Counted from the stretch's first letter, positions 53,771 through 63,192 are shown. The stretch: DNA of 64,000 nt from Bosea beijingensis (GCF_030758975.1 NZ_CP132359.1:2762782-2826781), one strand, 5' to 3'. Translations and numbers: made by a program. Notes: a model not told the origin generated them from the sequence alone.

Positions 53771-54629
53771 ACTGTTCGTCACCCAGATCCTGAACGGCCT
53801 CGTCTCCGGCTCGATGTACGCCCTGATCGGCGCCGGCGTCGCGCTGATCTACGGCACGCAGCGCATCCTGAATTTCGCGCAGGGCGAGTTCTTCATGCTC
53901 GCGGCCTTCGGGCTCTTCGTCTTCTCGACGCAGTTTGGCCTGCCGCTGGTGGTGGCCGCCATCTGCGCGGTCGTACTCGTCACGGCTTTCTCGGCGCTGG
54001 TCTACCGCGCTGCGATCCAGCCGCTGATGAACCGCGAGGGCTGGGAGTTCTCGACCATCGCGGTGACGCTCGGCATCTCCGTCCTGCTGCAGAACATCGC
54101 CTTCCTGCTCTGGGGCGAGAAATACCAGACGGTTCCGTATTACCTCGACGGCAGCATCGGCTTTGCCGGCATCACCATGCCATTGCAGCGCGTGCTGGTC
54201 TTCCTGACCTGCGTCAGCGTCATCGTCTCGATGACGCTCTTCCTGAAATACTCCCGCACCGGCTGGGCGATCCGGGCGACGGCCCAGCAGCCGGACGCGG
54301 CCGCGGTCGTCGGCGTCCCGGTCCAGCGCATCCGCATGCTGACCTTCGCCATCGGCTGCGGGCTGGCCGCGATCGCCGCAGTCGTGCTCGCACCGATCTT
54401 CGCGGTCAATCCCTGGATCGGCGTGCCGCATCTGCTCAAGGGTTTCGTGGTGGTCATCATGGGCGGCATCGGCAGCTTTCCGGGCGCCATCCTCGCCGGC
54501 TTCGTGCTGGGGATCGTCGAGGCCATCGGCATCACGCTGACCTCGTCGGAATGGCGCGACGTGATCGCCTTCGCGACCGTGATCCTGGTGATCTGGCTGC
54601 GGCCGTCCGGCCTTCTGGGCAAGAGTTAG
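53754..54629 (+). CDS. Branched-chain-type ABC transporter permease (LivH-like)
   Basis: 291 residues, about eight hydrophobic segments. LivH marks: QILNGLVSGSMYALIGAGVALIYG, LNFAQGEFFML, and the C-terminal GGIGSFPGAILAGFVLGIVE. Starts inside the end of the LivF-like gene; a second ATG two codons later is possible. Inner-membrane pair with the LivM-like protein 10 bp downstream. Confidence 0.93.
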   Translation: MAMSSELFVTQILNGLVSGSMYALIGAGVALIYGTQRILNFAQGEFFMLAAFGLFVFSTQFGLPLVVAAICAVVLVTAFSALVYRAAIQPLMNREGWEFSTIAVTLGISVLLQNIAFLLWGEKYQTVPYYLDGSIGFAGITMPLQRVLVFLTCVSVIVSMTLFLKYSRTGWAIRATAQQPDAAAVVGVPVQRIRMLTFAIGCGLAAIAAVVLAPIFAVNPWIGVPHLLKGFVVVIMGGIGSFPGAILAGFVLGIVEAIGITLTSSEWRDVIAFATVILVIWLRPSGLLGKS

Positions 54630-54639
54630 GAGCGGCCCG

Positions 54640-55644
54640 ATGCGTGTCCCGAACTGGCCCGTCTTCCTGAGCGCGATGCTGGCGATCGCCCTGCTGCCGC
54701 TCGTCTTCCGCAATGGCTATGCGCTGCACGTCATGATCCTCGCGCTGATCTATGCGATCTTCGCGCAGGCCTGGAATCTCGTCACCGGCTTCGGCGGCAT
54801 GAAGACCTTCGGCCACCACGCCTTCTTCGGCATGGGCGCCTATGGCTCCGCGCTGCTCTCCATCCATGCCGGGCTCAGCCCCTGGATCACAATCTGGATC
54901 GCCGCGCTCCTGACCAGCGTCGCCGGCGTGCTGATCGCCCTGCCGGTGCTCCGGATCAGGTCGGTGCCGCATATCGCGATCATCACGCTGGCCTTCGCCG
55001 AGATCGTCCGGATCATCGTCTCGAACCTGCGCGGCATCACACGCGGCGAACTCGGCCTGATCGGCATTCCCGGCTTCGATCCGCTGAACCTGCCGGTGAT
55101 CGGCCTCGTCAGGTTCACGCCGGCCTACAAGCTCGGCTATTTCTACCTCGCCTGGCTGGTCTTCTTCGTGGTGACGGCGGGCATACTTCTCGCCCGCAAC
55201 TCGGCCCATGGCATGCGCGTGATCGCGATGCGCGACGGCCAGGACGCGGCCGAGAGCCTGGGCGTCAACATCGCCGCCTACAAGATCGCCCTGTTCTTCA
55301 TCAGCGCCTTCATCGTCGGCCTGATCGGCGCGTTCTATGCCCATTACATCATCGTGCTGACGCCCTCCTCGGTACTCGGCGTCGACATCATGGTGCTGGT
55401 CATCGCGATGGCACTCGTCGGCGGCATCGGCACGGTTGCCGGGCCGATCGTCGGCGCGGTCCTTCTTGTCGTCTCGGTCGAGCTGATGCGCGACCTCGGG
55501 CAGTACCGGATGCTGGTCTATGGCGGCCTGATCGTGCTGTCCGTCCTCTATTTCCCCAATGGCCTGGCTTCGCTGGCGGACCGTGTCCGGCAATGGCGCC
55601 GCGCCCCCGATCCCATCCTTCAACAGCAGGACAACCGGTCATGA
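54640..55644 (+). CDS. Branched-chain-type ABC transporter permease (LivM-like)
   Basis: 334 residues, about ten hydrophobic segments. LivM marks: AQAWNLVTGFGGMKTFGHHAFFGMGAY, the conserved ARNSAHGMRVIAMRDGQDAAESLGV and the loop VGGIGTVAGPIVGAVLLV. The last 4 bp overlap the M20 hydrolase gene (ATGA), so transport and the first catabolic enzyme are coupled. Confidence 0.93.
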   Translation: MRVPNWPVFLSAMLAIALLPLVFRNGYALHVMILALIYAIFAQAWNLVTGFGGMKTFGHHAFFGMGAYGSALLSIHAGLSPWITIWIAALLTSVAGVLIALPVLRIRSVPHIAIITLAFAEIVRIIVSNLRGITRGELGLIGIPGFDPLNLPVIGLVRFTPAYKLGYFYLAWLVFFVVTAGILLARNSAHGMRVIAMRDGQDAAESLGVNIAAYKIALFFISAFIVGLIGAFYAHYIIVLTPSSVLGVDIMVLVIAMALVGGIGTVAGPIVGAVLLVVSVELMRDLGQYRMLVYGGLIVLSVLYFPNGLASLADRVRQWRRAPDPILQQQDNRS

Positions 55645-56930
55645 ACGCGGATATACGGACGGCCATTCTCGCTGCGGTCGACGCGGGTTTCGACGAACAG
55701 GTCAAGGTCACGCAGCGCCTCGTCGCCGCGCCCTCCTTCTGCTGCCGCGAGGCGCCGGCCCAGGAGGTCATGGCGGCCGAGCTCGGTGCCCGCGGCTACG
55801 ATGTCGACAGTTGGACCTTTGCCGCCGCCGAGCTTGAGAACATGCCGGGCTATGGCCCCGCCGTGCTCGACTACGACCAGACCTTCAACGTCGTCGGCAC
55901 ACTGAACGCCGATAGCAGCCGCGGCCGGTCGCTGATCCTCAACGGGCATGTCGACGTCGTCCCGACCGGCGATCCCGAGGACTGGACCACCCCGCCCTTC
56001 GAGCCGCGCATCGCGAACGGCAAGCTCTATGGCCGCGGCAGCGGCGACATGAAGGCCGGCCTGCTGGCCGGCTTGTTCGGGGTCGAGGCCATCCGCAAGG
56101 CCGGCTTCGATCCGCTCGGGCGCATCCATGTCCAGTCCGTGGTCGACGAGGAATCCTCCGGCAACGGCACGCTAGCCTGCGTCGCCAGAGGCTACACCGC
56201 CGATGCAGCCCTCGTGCTGGAGCCGACCGCGGAGGACCTGATCACCACGCAGATCGGCATCGTCTGGTTTCATGTCCGCCTGCGCGGTACGCCGGCGCAC
56301 GCCTCCGGCTTCCAGGGCCGGACGCCGAACGTCATCGAAAAGGCTTTCATCCTGATGGAAGCGCTGCGGAAGGTCGAAGACCGCTGCAACGCTCCGGAGA
56401 ACCGGCATCCGGCCTATGCCGACCATCCCCATCCGATCCGGCTGAATATCGGCCAGATCGAGGGCGGCAACTGGCCGTCGAGTGCGCCGGGCTTCTGCAC
56501 CTTCTCGGGCCGGCTCGCCGCCTATCCAGATCAGGATCCCGCCGAGGTGATGGCGGCGCTGACCGAAGCCATCGAGGCCGCGACGGCCGCTGACCCGTTT
56601 CTCAAGGCCAATCCCCCGCAGATCAGCTTCCGCGGCAACCGCTTCCCCGGCTTCCTGGCGCGGGGAATCGAGGTCGTGCGACCGGCGCTGGAGAACGCCC
56701 ATCAGCAGGCCTTCGGCCGGCCGCTGCGCGAGACCGTCATCGCCTTCGGCTCCGATGCCCGCGTGCTCGGCCTGAATGCCGGCATCCCCTCGCTGGTCTA
56801 CGGGCCGACCTCGGAAAACCTGCATGGCATCGACGAATGCGTCGATCTGGAAAGCCTGCGCCGGGTCACGAAGACCGTCGCGCTCTTCGTCGCCGACTGG
56901 TGCGGCATCGAACCGCGAAAGGGCCGCTGA
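55641..56930 (+). CDS. M20 family deacylase (ArgE/DapE-like)
   Basis: 429 residues. Metal-site elements intact: NGHVDVVP, RGSGDMKAG, VDEESSGN (both Glu present), LEPTAEDL and the C-terminal LHGIDECVDLE. Start ATG 55641, overlapping the LivM-like stop. M20 enzymes of this type remove an acyl group from an amide nitrogen or open a related bond, so the imported compound probably carries an amide, which this enzyme opens first. The gene is followed directly by a hydroxy-acid dehydrogenase-like gene. Differs from the M20 gene at 47794, which has Gln at one ligand. Confidence 0.88.
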   Translation: MNADIRTAILAAVDAGFDEQVKVTQRLVAAPSFCCREAPAQEVMAAELGARGYDVDSWTFAAAELENMPGYGPAVLDYDQTFNVVGTLNADSSRGRSLILNGHVDVVPTGDPEDWTTPPFEPRIANGKLYGRGSGDMKAGLLAGLFGVEAIRKAGFDPLGRIHVQSVVDEESSGNGTLACVARGYTADAALVLEPTAEDLITTQIGIVWFHVRLRGTPAHASGFQGRTPNVIEKAFILMEALRKVEDRCNAPENRHPAYADHPHPIRLNIGQIEGGNWPSSAPGFCTFSGRLAAYPDQDPAEVMAALTEAIEAATAADPFLKANPPQISFRGNRFPGFLARGIEVVRPALENAHQQAFGRPLRETVIAFGSDARVLGLNAGIPSLVYGPTSENLHGIDECVDLESLRRVTKTVALFVADWCGIEPRKGR

Positions 56931-56931
56931 C

Positions 56932-57909
56932 ATGACGAGCGCTTCAGCCGAGCGTCCTCCCGTCGCCGTGGTGGGAGCCGGGCTCATCGGCGTCGCCTGG
57001 GCGATCTGCTTCGCCCGGGCCGGCCATCCCGTGCATCTCAACGACCGCAATGACGAAATCCTCGCTGCCGCTCTGGAGGTGATCGCGGCCGCGCTCGACG
57101 ACATGGCCGAGTTCGACCTGCTTTCGGGCCGCGCTCCAAAGCAGGTTCTGGCCCATATCCGGCCGAGCGCCGATCTCGCGAATGCCTTGGCCGGCGTCGC
57201 CCATGTCCAGGAATGCGCGCCGGAGACGATTCCCGACAAATCCGCGCTGTTCGAGCGCATGGGCGAACTGACCGGGCCTGAGACCGTGCTGGCAAGCTCC
57301 ACCTCCGCCTTCGTGCCCTCGCTCTTCACCAGCGGCGTGCGCCATCGCGAGCGCTGCCTCGTCGCGCACCCGATCAACCCGCCCTATCTCGTCCCGCTGG
57401 TGCAACTCGTGCCGGCGCCCTGGACCGACCCGGCCGTCGTCGCGCGGACGGAGGGGCTGATGGTCGCGGCCGGCCAGTCGCCGATCGTGCTGAAGCGCGA
57501 GGCGGACGGATTCGTGGTCAACCGCCTGCAGGGCGCGCTGATCCATGAGGCGCTGCGCATCGTCGAGGAAGGCGTCGCCGGCCCCGGCGAGATCGATCTG
57601 GCGATCGCCAAGGGGCTCGGCCTGCGCTGGTCCTTCATGGGGCCGTTCGAGACCATGGAGCTCAACGCGCCGGCCGGCATCCGCGACTATGTCGAGCGCT
57701 ATGGCGGGCTCTATCGCCGCATCATCGGCGTGGAGCATGCCGAGGCGCTCTGGACCGGCCGCGCCCTCGACGTGATCGAGGCCGATCGCATGGCCCGGCT
57801 CGACCGCGGCCGGATCGGCGAACGCCAGCGCTGGCGCGACAGACGCCTGATGGATCTCGTCGCAAGTCTCAGGGCCGCCGAGAAACGCACGCGGTGGTCG
57901 CCGGCCTGA
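56932..57909 (+). CDS. 3-hydroxyacyl-CoA-dehydrogenase-fold protein (carnitine/gulonate dehydrogenase-like)
   Basis: 325 residues with the two-domain 3-hydroxyacyl-CoA dehydrogenase fold. N-terminal NAD-binding loop VAVVGAGLIGVAWAICFARAGH (G-x-G-x-x-G), the SSTSAF and HPINPPYLVPLVQLVP signature of the short-acyl group, and the C-terminal domain with READGFVVNRLQGALIHEA. Its length and pattern match the subgroup that includes L-carnitine dehydrogenase and L-gulonate 3-dehydrogenase, which act on free beta-hydroxy acids rather than CoA esters. With the BKACE next door, oxidation of a beta-hydroxy to a beta-keto acid is the simplest role. One base separates it from the M20 gene. Confidence 0.87.
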   Translation: MTSASAERPPVAVVGAGLIGVAWAICFARAGHPVHLNDRNDEILAAALEVIAAALDDMAEFDLLSGRAPKQVLAHIRPSADLANALAGVAHVQECAPETIPDKSALFERMGELTGPETVLASSTSAFVPSLFTSGVRHRERCLVAHPINPPYLVPLVQLVPAPWTDPAVVARTEGLMVAAGQSPIVLKREADGFVVNRLQGALIHEALRIVEEGVAGPGEIDLAIAKGLGLRWSFMGPFETMELNAPAGIRDYVERYGGLYRRIIGVEHAEALWTGRALDVIEADRMARLDRGRIGERQRWRDRRLMDLVASLRAAEKRTRWSPA

Positions 57910-57987
57910 ACCCGGATTTCCGCGCCTTTCGCCCGCCACCGGCTGTGAAGAGACACCGAGCGCCGCCCTGTCAGACAGAGAGCCAAG

Positions 57988-58884
57988 ATGGATACCTCCC
58001 GCAAGATCATCCTGACCTGCGCCGTCACCGGCGGCGCGCCGTTCAACCGGAAGCACCCCGCCATGCCGGTGACGCCCGCGCAGATCGCGGCAGCAGCTCT
58101 GGAGGCCGCCGCCGCCGGCGCGAGCGTTACCCATATCCATGTCCGCAATCCGCAGACCGGCGAGGGCAGCCGCGATCCGGCCCTGTTCAAGGAGGTGGTC
58201 GACCGCATCCGCGCGACCGGGACGGATATCGTCCTCAACCTGTCCTGCGGCATGGGCGCGGTCTTCCTGCCCGATCCCGAGGATGAAGGCCGGGCGCTGC
58301 CCGAGAGCGATGTCGCCTCGGCTGCGGACCGGATGCTGCACCTCGACAACCTGCCGGAGCTCGCCTCGCTCGACATCACCACCGGCAACCAGATCGAGGG
58401 GCAGACCGAGTTCGTCTATCTCAACACCACGCGCACCTTGCGGGCGATGGCGAAGCGCTTCGCAGCGCTCGGGGTCAAGCCGGAGCTGGAGGTGTTCTCC
58501 TCCGGCGATATCGAATTCGGCAAGCAATTGATCGCGGAAGGGCTGATCGAAGGGACGCCGCTGTTCCAGATGGTCACCGGCGTCAGATGGGGCGCTCCGA
58601 GCAATCCCGAGACGATCCTCTACCAGCGCGGCCTACTGCCGCCGGGCGCCGTCTGGGCCGCCTTCGGCATCGGGCGCAACCAGATGCCGATCGTGGCGCA
58701 GGCCGCCCTGATGGGTGGCAATGTCCGCGTCGGCCTCGAGGACAACCTCTATCTCTCGCGCGGCGTGTTCGCGACCAACGGGCAACTGGTGGAAAAGGCG
58801 CGCTGCATCCTGGAGAACATGGGCTATGCGATCGCTACGCCGGCCGAGACCCGCGAGATCCTCGGGCTGAGGCGGCGAGGGTGA
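57988..58884 (+). CDS. BKACE (beta-keto acid cleavage enzyme; 3-keto-5-aminohexanoate cleavage family)
   Basis: 298-residue TIM-barrel Zn enzyme of the BKACE (DUF849) family. The family reaction combines a beta-keto acid with acetyl-CoA to give a new CoA ester and acetoacetate or the like. Visible: ILTCAVTGGAPF at the N-terminus, zinc ligands in THIHVRNPQTG (His pair near 49-51), LNLSCGMGA, SLDITTGNQIE and GGNVRVGLEDNLYL with the catalytic Glu. 78 bp after the dehydrogenase and overlapping the next gene by 4 bp. In carnitine degradation a dehydrogenase and BKACE act in the same order; no carnitine-specific residue is claimed. Confidence 0.9.
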   Translation: MDTSRKIILTCAVTGGAPFNRKHPAMPVTPAQIAAAALEAAAAGASVTHIHVRNPQTGEGSRDPALFKEVVDRIRATGTDIVLNLSCGMGAVFLPDPEDEGRALPESDVASAADRMLHLDNLPELASLDITTGNQIEGQTEFVYLNTTRTLRAMAKRFAALGVKPELEVFSSGDIEFGKQLIAEGLIEGTPLFQMVTGVRWGAPSNPETILYQRGLLPPGAVWAAFGIGRNQMPIVAQAALMGGNVRVGLEDNLYLSRGVFATNGQLVEKARCILENMGYAIATPAETREILGLRRRG

Positions 58885-59459
58885 GCGCTGCCGGGCGACA
58901 CGGGCTGATTGCGCCGCTCGATGGCGTCGCGCCGGAGCTTCATGGTTCGAGCTTCATCGCTCCCGGCGCGGTTGTGATCGGTCGTGTTTCTATCGGCGCC
59001 GAGAGCTCGATCTGGTACGGTGCGGTGCTGCGGGGCGACGAGGAGGAGATCCGGATCGGCGACCGCAGCAACATCCAGGACGGCGTGGTGGTCCACAGCA
59101 CCTGCGGGCAGGGACCGGTCATCATCGGGTCGGATGTCACGATCGGGCATCGCGCCGTGTTGCATGGCTGCCGGATCGGCGATGGAGCGATGGTCGGGAT
59201 CGGCGCGATCGTGCTGGACGGCGCCGTGGTGGAGCCAGGCGCCATCGTCGCCGCCGGCGCCGTCGTGGCTCCGGGAAAGGTGGTTGGGTCGGGGATGCTG
59301 TGGGCCGGCTGCCCGGCGCGCGAGATGCGTACGATCAAGCCCGCGGAGCTCGCCTTCCTGCGCGGCAACCCGGCCCATTATGCCGGGCAGGCGGCTCGTC
59401 ACAGGACGTTGATCGATTGCACGCGCCCCTCGGCGGGCAAGGCGTGCCCTGCCGTGTAG
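58881..59459 (+). CDS. Gamma-carbonic anhydrase-like left-handed beta-helix protein
   Basis: 192 residues with the hexapeptide-repeat pattern of a left-handed beta-helix. The gamma-class metal His residues appear in VVVHSTCGQGPV and IGHRAVLHGC. It starts at GTG 58881, overlapping the BKACE stop; the earlier in-frame sequence lies inside the BKACE gene. Similar proteins are named CaiE/PaaY or gamma-CA; PaaY is a thioesterase in a degradation operon, so hydrolysis of a CoA ester from the BKACE step is a fair alternative to carbonic anhydrase. Function open. Confidence 0.85.
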   Translation: MSAAGRHGLIAPLDGVAPELHGSSFIAPGAVVIGRVSIGAESSIWYGAVLRGDEEEIRIGDRSNIQDGVVVHSTCGQGPVIIGSDVTIGHRAVLHGCRIGDGAMVGIGAIVLDGAVVEPGAIVAAGAVVAPGKVVGSGMLWAGCPAREMRTIKPAELAFLRGNPAHYAGQAARHRTLIDCTRPSAGKACPAV

Positions 59460-59534
59460 GCCTGCGGGGAGCACTTCGATCCGGCCGCCGACGTGAAAGG
59501 CTAAAGGCCGTCGCCATGCACGGCTCTCGAAGGC

Positions 59535-59933
59535 CAGCGATGTCGTGGGAAAATCAAGATGGACGTCGAGGCGCCCACGGCCGTGCGGCAGGCCGAGGTC
59601 GGCGCCGTGCGCATTATGATCGAGCGTAAGCAAGACAGGTTCGCCACCCGGCCCGAGGAGCTGGTCGCAGACGGCGCCTACGGCTCGGCCGAGAACCTGG
59701 CCTGGCGGGATGAGGGCGAACGCCCTCTAAGCGATCCACTCAGCCTCGATCAACAGCCGACACCGCACAGACTTCTTCAACACGATCGATCCACAGTTGC
59801 CGTTCGGAACCTCCGCTTTCCGGCATATCTGTTCGCCGTCTGACCTCAGGGCAGAACTTGGCGCAGGGCGAACATCTTGACTGCGGGTGGAGCTATCCGC
59901 CCAAGGGAAAGGCGGGCAAGATCCCGTAACGAC
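59535..59933 (+). pseudogene. Remnant of an IS1182-type transposase, plus decayed sequence
   Basis: The frame from about 59559 to 59710 reads VEAPTAVRQAEVGAVRIMIE, then DRFATRPEELVADGAYGSAE: an internal fragment of IS1182-type DDE transposases, which have a similar AIRQAEV-MIER-DxAYGSAE stretch. The real protein is about 450 residues, so more than three quarters is gone and the frame decays after NLAW. The rest of 59460-59933 holds no gene. No intact ends or target duplication were found. It marks the border between the importer operon and the RuBisCO-like locus. Confidence 0.72.
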
Positions 59934-61214
59934 TTAGCTGGCCGCCATGTCGAAAAAATTGGTAGGCCCCATCTGGCCGCCTTTTAGTACGATCTCTAGC
60001 CCGTCGAGATGCTGCGCCGTGCTGTGAGCCCGGCAGAGCGGTGCGCCTGCCACCATAGGTGCGCGATAGGACAGGCCCCAGATGTCGAGCGCCTCGATCG
60101 CCAGCGTCGAGGTGTCGCCGCCGGCGACGAGAAGCCGGGCGATGCGCGCTTCACGCATAACCTCGCGCAGCAACATACCCGTCGCCTCGGCCACAGCGCG
60201 CGGGCTTTTCGGCACGCCGTCCGGCGCCGCTGTAAGCAGCATCGTGTCGCCGGCTGCGAGCAGCGATAGCGCTTGCTTTCGCAAATTCTCGGCGTGGCTC
60301 GGTTCGGAGAGCAGCCTGGCGGGATCGATCGTCAACCGCGCGAAGCCGTTCGCCGCCTCGACCTGCGCCCGCGTCACGGGCGAGAGAGAACCGGCAAGCG
60401 CCAGGGCCGGCCCGGGTTGCCGGATGGCTGGCGCAGGCGTCGCAACGGCAAGTTGATTCTCGAGTTCGGCCGCCACATGGGCGACGGAACTCGCGCCAAC
60501 GAACAGCATCGGCGCTTCGGCGAGCGGGGCGCGGCAGATTTGGGCGATAGAGACGAGGTCCTCGGCTCGCGACACGTCAAAGAGCACGATGCGCGAGCCC
60601 TGTCCGCGCAGGTGCGCGAGAGTGGAGGCGGCCTCGCCCTGCATTTCATGCGCGCGGTAGTCGATGAGACCGACTGGCGCTAGCCCCTGCTCTGCGAGAT
60701 GGCGGCGCAGATCCGCCTCCGCCATCGGCGTCACCGGATGGCGGCTCATCGTCGGATGGCGGTCGATCCGATGAATCTCGCCGCCGGCGCCCGCCGCAGC
60801 GAAGAGATGGCCAAACAGGCAATAGCGCCCGAGATTCGGCTGGCCACCGATGATCGGCACCAGTTCATTCGGGAAATGCGGCTTGAGCGCCGCAACTGCC
60901 GCGCCGATGCTTCCGACATAGGGCGCGCTGTCGAAGGTCGAACAGCATTTGTAATGCATCAACTGCACGCCGAGCTCGGCAAAGAAACGCCCGGCCTCGT
61001 CCAGAATCGACGCTATCTCGGTCGATGGCATCGATCGTGTCGCACCGGCAATGCCGACCGCGTCGAGCGGCCCGGCCGCTGCGAGCTGTGCCGGCGTCGG
61101 CACGCCAAGGAAGAGCAGGGCACGGAAGCCACGCTCGGCGAGCGTCGCGAGCGTGTCGGTCGCGCCGGTGAAGTCATCTGCGAACCAGCCGTAATGCGGC
61201 CTTGGCCTTGTCAT
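59934..61214 (-). CDS. Four-carbon acid sugar kinase family protein (DUF1537/OtnK-like)
   Basis: 426 residues. Family marks: GWFADDFTGATDT at the N-terminus (about 9-21), a mid-region IGGQPNLGRYCLFGH, and the nucleotide part with GGDTSTLAIEALDI near the C-terminus (about 365-380). The family phosphorylates sugar acids such as 3-oxo-tetronates; in apionate catabolism the member OiaK acts with a RuBisCO-like protein. Here the RuBisCO-like gene is 6 bp upstream on the same strand, so the product of one is probably used by the other. Substrate not proven. Confidence 0.87.
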   Translation of the reverse strand: MTRPRPHYGWFADDFTGATDTLATLAERGFRALLFLGVPTPAQLAAAGPLDAVGIAGATRSMPSTEIASILDEAGRFFAELGVQLMHYKCCSTFDSAPYVGSIGAAVAALKPHFPNELVPIIGGQPNLGRYCLFGHLFAAAGAGGEIHRIDRHPTMSRHPVTPMAEADLRRHLAEQGLAPVGLIDYRAHEMQGEAASTLAHLRGQGSRIVLFDVSRAEDLVSIAQICRAPLAEAPMLFVGASSVAHVAAELENQLAVATPAPAIRQPGPALALAGSLSPVTRAQVEAANGFARLTIDPARLLSEPSHAENLRKQALSLLAAGDTMLLTAAPDGVPKSPRAVAEATGMLLREVMREARIARLLVAGGDTSTLAIEALDIWGLSYRAPMVAGAPLCRAHSTAQHLDGLEIVLKGGQMGPTNFFDMAAS

Positions 61215-61220
61215 GGCGTC

Positions 61221-62495
61221 TCAGGCCGTCTTGGCGCCGAAGAAATCGAGCGCCTGCTGCAACTCGGGCAGCCTTCGCGCGGCCTCCGAGAGCGGCACAC
61301 CGTTAGCGATGGCCTCCCAGGCCTGACGAATGCTGGTGACGCCAGCCGCCGGTCCACCGGGATGAGCCAGGATGCCGCCACCCGCCATGAAAAGCAGGTC
61401 GTCATGACCGATCGCATCCCAGGTCGGCTGAGCGGTCCCAGCCCATTGGCCGGAGGAGAAGGCAGGCAGCACACGGTCGTCGATGCTCTCCGCCAGCGGC
61501 GTCACGCAGTCACGTGCCGAGGCGACGACCTCCGCATCCTCCTGGGCGAACTTTCCCTGCACGCCATGGACATGCATGTGGTCGACCCCCGCCAGCCGCC
61601 ATAGCACCTGATAGGCCTGAAACGAGATTCCGAGGAGAGGATGGCGCGAGAAGGCGCCGTAGCCGTTGCGGTGGCCGTGCAGGGCGAGATCGGTCGCGCG
61701 GCGCAGGGTTTCGATGGCTGAGAAGCCGCACCAGTTCAGGCTCGCCATGACGCAGGAGCCGCCCTCGCGGGCCACCAGGTCAGCATGGCGGCGCATCGCA
61801 TCGGTCTCGTCAGTAATGTTGAACGCGACCATGACATGCTTTCCGGTACGGTCTCGATGGCGGCGGATCGCGTTCATCACCGCCGGCACGCGCTGCGCCA
61901 GCGGGGCATGGTCGGGATCGGCCGAAATCTCGTCGTCCTTGATGAAGTCGAGTCCCGCCTCGCAGAGCCTGGTCACGAGTTCAGCGGTTTGCGCCGGGCT
62001 AAGGCCGACATTTGGCTTGATGATCGAGCCGACCATCGGGCCGGCGGCGACGCCCGTCAGGGCGCGCGTGCCCGCGATGCCCTGCTTCGGTAGCGGGAAG
62101 CGGGTGCGGTAGCCGGCGGGCATGGCAATGTTTTCGAGGCGCAGCCCGGTCACCTCGCCGAGATCGAAGAGATTTCCGGCGACGATCGAAGCCAGCGTCG
62201 AAATATTGGCCCCGACATTGGCGACAGGGAAGGAGATGGCGATCCGGGCGCGGCGCCATGGCCCCTGCACGCCCTTGCGGGCGAGCCATGCGTTCGGCAG
62301 CGAAGGCTCGGCGGCGCTCTCCAGTTCCTCGATGCGGGTGACGACGGCGCGGGTGCGCGAGCGCAACTCGTCGGTCTCGCCGGCGACCCGCGTGAAGGTG
62401 CCGCTCGATTGCTCACCCGCCATGACCTCGGCGACCTTCGCCGGATCGAGCGGGGTCTCGACGAGATAGGTCGCTTCAAAACGGTCGTCGGTCAT
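61221..62495 (-). CDS. RuBisCO-like protein (form IV type)
   Basis: 424 residues of the RuBisCO large-subunit fold, an RLP. The carbamylation/metal motif is present as IKDDE (Lys186, Asp188, Glu189), as in true RuBisCO, and a loop-6 Lys in GVQGKFAQED is kept. The substrate-site motif reads KPNVGLSP: the first Lys (160) is kept, but the second Lys of KPKxG is Asn, so CO2 fixation is unlikely. The neighbouring kinase and VOC protein and the TRAP transporter match apionate/isoapionate-type loci, where an RLP acts on a phosphorylated oxo-sugar acid. That assignment is by context; other RLP reactions (for example methionine-salvage type) are less likely. Confidence 0.9.
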   Translation of the reverse strand: MTDDRFEATYLVETPLDPAKVAEVMAGEQSSGTFTRVAGETDELRSRTRAVVTRIEELESAAEPSLPNAWLARKGVQGPWRRARIAISFPVANVGANISTLASIVAGNLFDLGEVTGLRLENIAMPAGYRTRFPLPKQGIAGTRALTGVAAGPMVGSIIKPNVGLSPAQTAELVTRLCEAGLDFIKDDEISADPDHAPLAQRVPAVMNAIRRHRDRTGKHVMVAFNITDETDAMRRHADLVAREGGSCVMASLNWCGFSAIETLRRATDLALHGHRNGYGAFSRHPLLGISFQAYQVLWRLAGVDHMHVHGVQGKFAQEDAEVVASARDCVTPLAESIDDRVLPAFSSGQWAGTAQPTWDAIGHDDLLFMAGGGILAHPGGPAAGVTSIRQAWEAIANGVPLSEAARRLPELQQALDFFGAKTA

Positions 62496-62612
62496 CGGCG
62501 TGTCTTTCAGGACGTCGTGCTCCGGCTCAACCCGAGCATTTCAGGACCAGAGGCGCTGATATGTGAGATGGCCGGGTCAAACCCGACCAAAACGCGCTTC
62601 ACCCCTGTGGCT

Positions 62613-63167
62613 TCAGCCGGCCGCGGCGGCGAGCTTGTTCAGGTCCGGGAAGGGCCGCACCGGGTCCTTGCCGTCCCAAGTCTCGGAAGCCTCGCGGATC
62701 AGGCGGAACATCTCACCCTTGGGGCCGGCGACCTCGGAGAGCTCGATCACCGTGCCGGGGTGGTAGTGCGTGTCGAAATAGACGAAGCGCCCGCGCTCGC
62801 CGACCTCGCCTGACATCACCGGCTTGAAGCCCTCAGTGACGAGCCGCTCCAGGTCGGCGTCGTAATCCGAGGTCCAGTAGGCGACATGCTGCAGGCCGGT
62901 CAGCCCTGCATCGGTGAAGTCCTTGTACATGGACGGCACCGTGTTGCGGCACTGGATCAGTTCGATCTGGAGCGGGCCGGAATTGGCCAGCGCCACCGAA
63001 TTATGCGGCTCGTAGGCCTCGCCCTTGTAGCGGTAGTTCCGGATCGGAACCTTCGGGTTGTAGAAGAACGGCCCGACGCCCAGCACGCGGCTCCAGTAAT
63101 CCATCGCCGCCTCGATATCCGGGACGACATAGCCGGCCTGACGGATCTGGCCAAAGAAGCGGCTCAT
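62613..63167 (-). CDS. VOC superfamily protein (glyoxalase/dioxygenase fold)
   Basis: 184 residues with the vicinal-oxygen-chelate fold: two beta-alpha-beta-beta-beta units (about 5-75 and 95-165). Candidate metal-binding residues include a His in LTGLQHVAYW and a Glu in VIELSE near the C-terminus. VOC proteins include isomerases, epimerases and dioxygenases; sugar-acid racemase or isomerase action would suit this locus. Lies between the TRAP permease (25 bp) and the RLP gene (117 bp) on the same strand. Function unknown. Confidence 0.85.
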   Translation of the reverse strand: MSRFFGQIRQAGYVVPDIEAAMDYWSRVLGVGPFFYNPKVPIRNYRYKGEAYEPHNSVALANSGPLQIELIQCRNTVPSMYKDFTDAGLTGLQHVAYWTSDYDADLERLVTEGFKPVMSGEVGERGRFVYFDTHYHPGTVIELSEVAGPKGEMFRLIREASETWDGKDPVRPFPDLNKLAAAAG

Positions 63168-63192
63168 GGGCGTTGCTTTCTGATTATCGGGA

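Noticed and set aside
56932..58884. Calling the pathway L-carnitine degradation
   Set aside because: The dehydrogenase and BKACE fit it, but the M20 enzyme and the amide-hydrolase genes do not, and no carnitine-specific residue can be verified from sequence alone.
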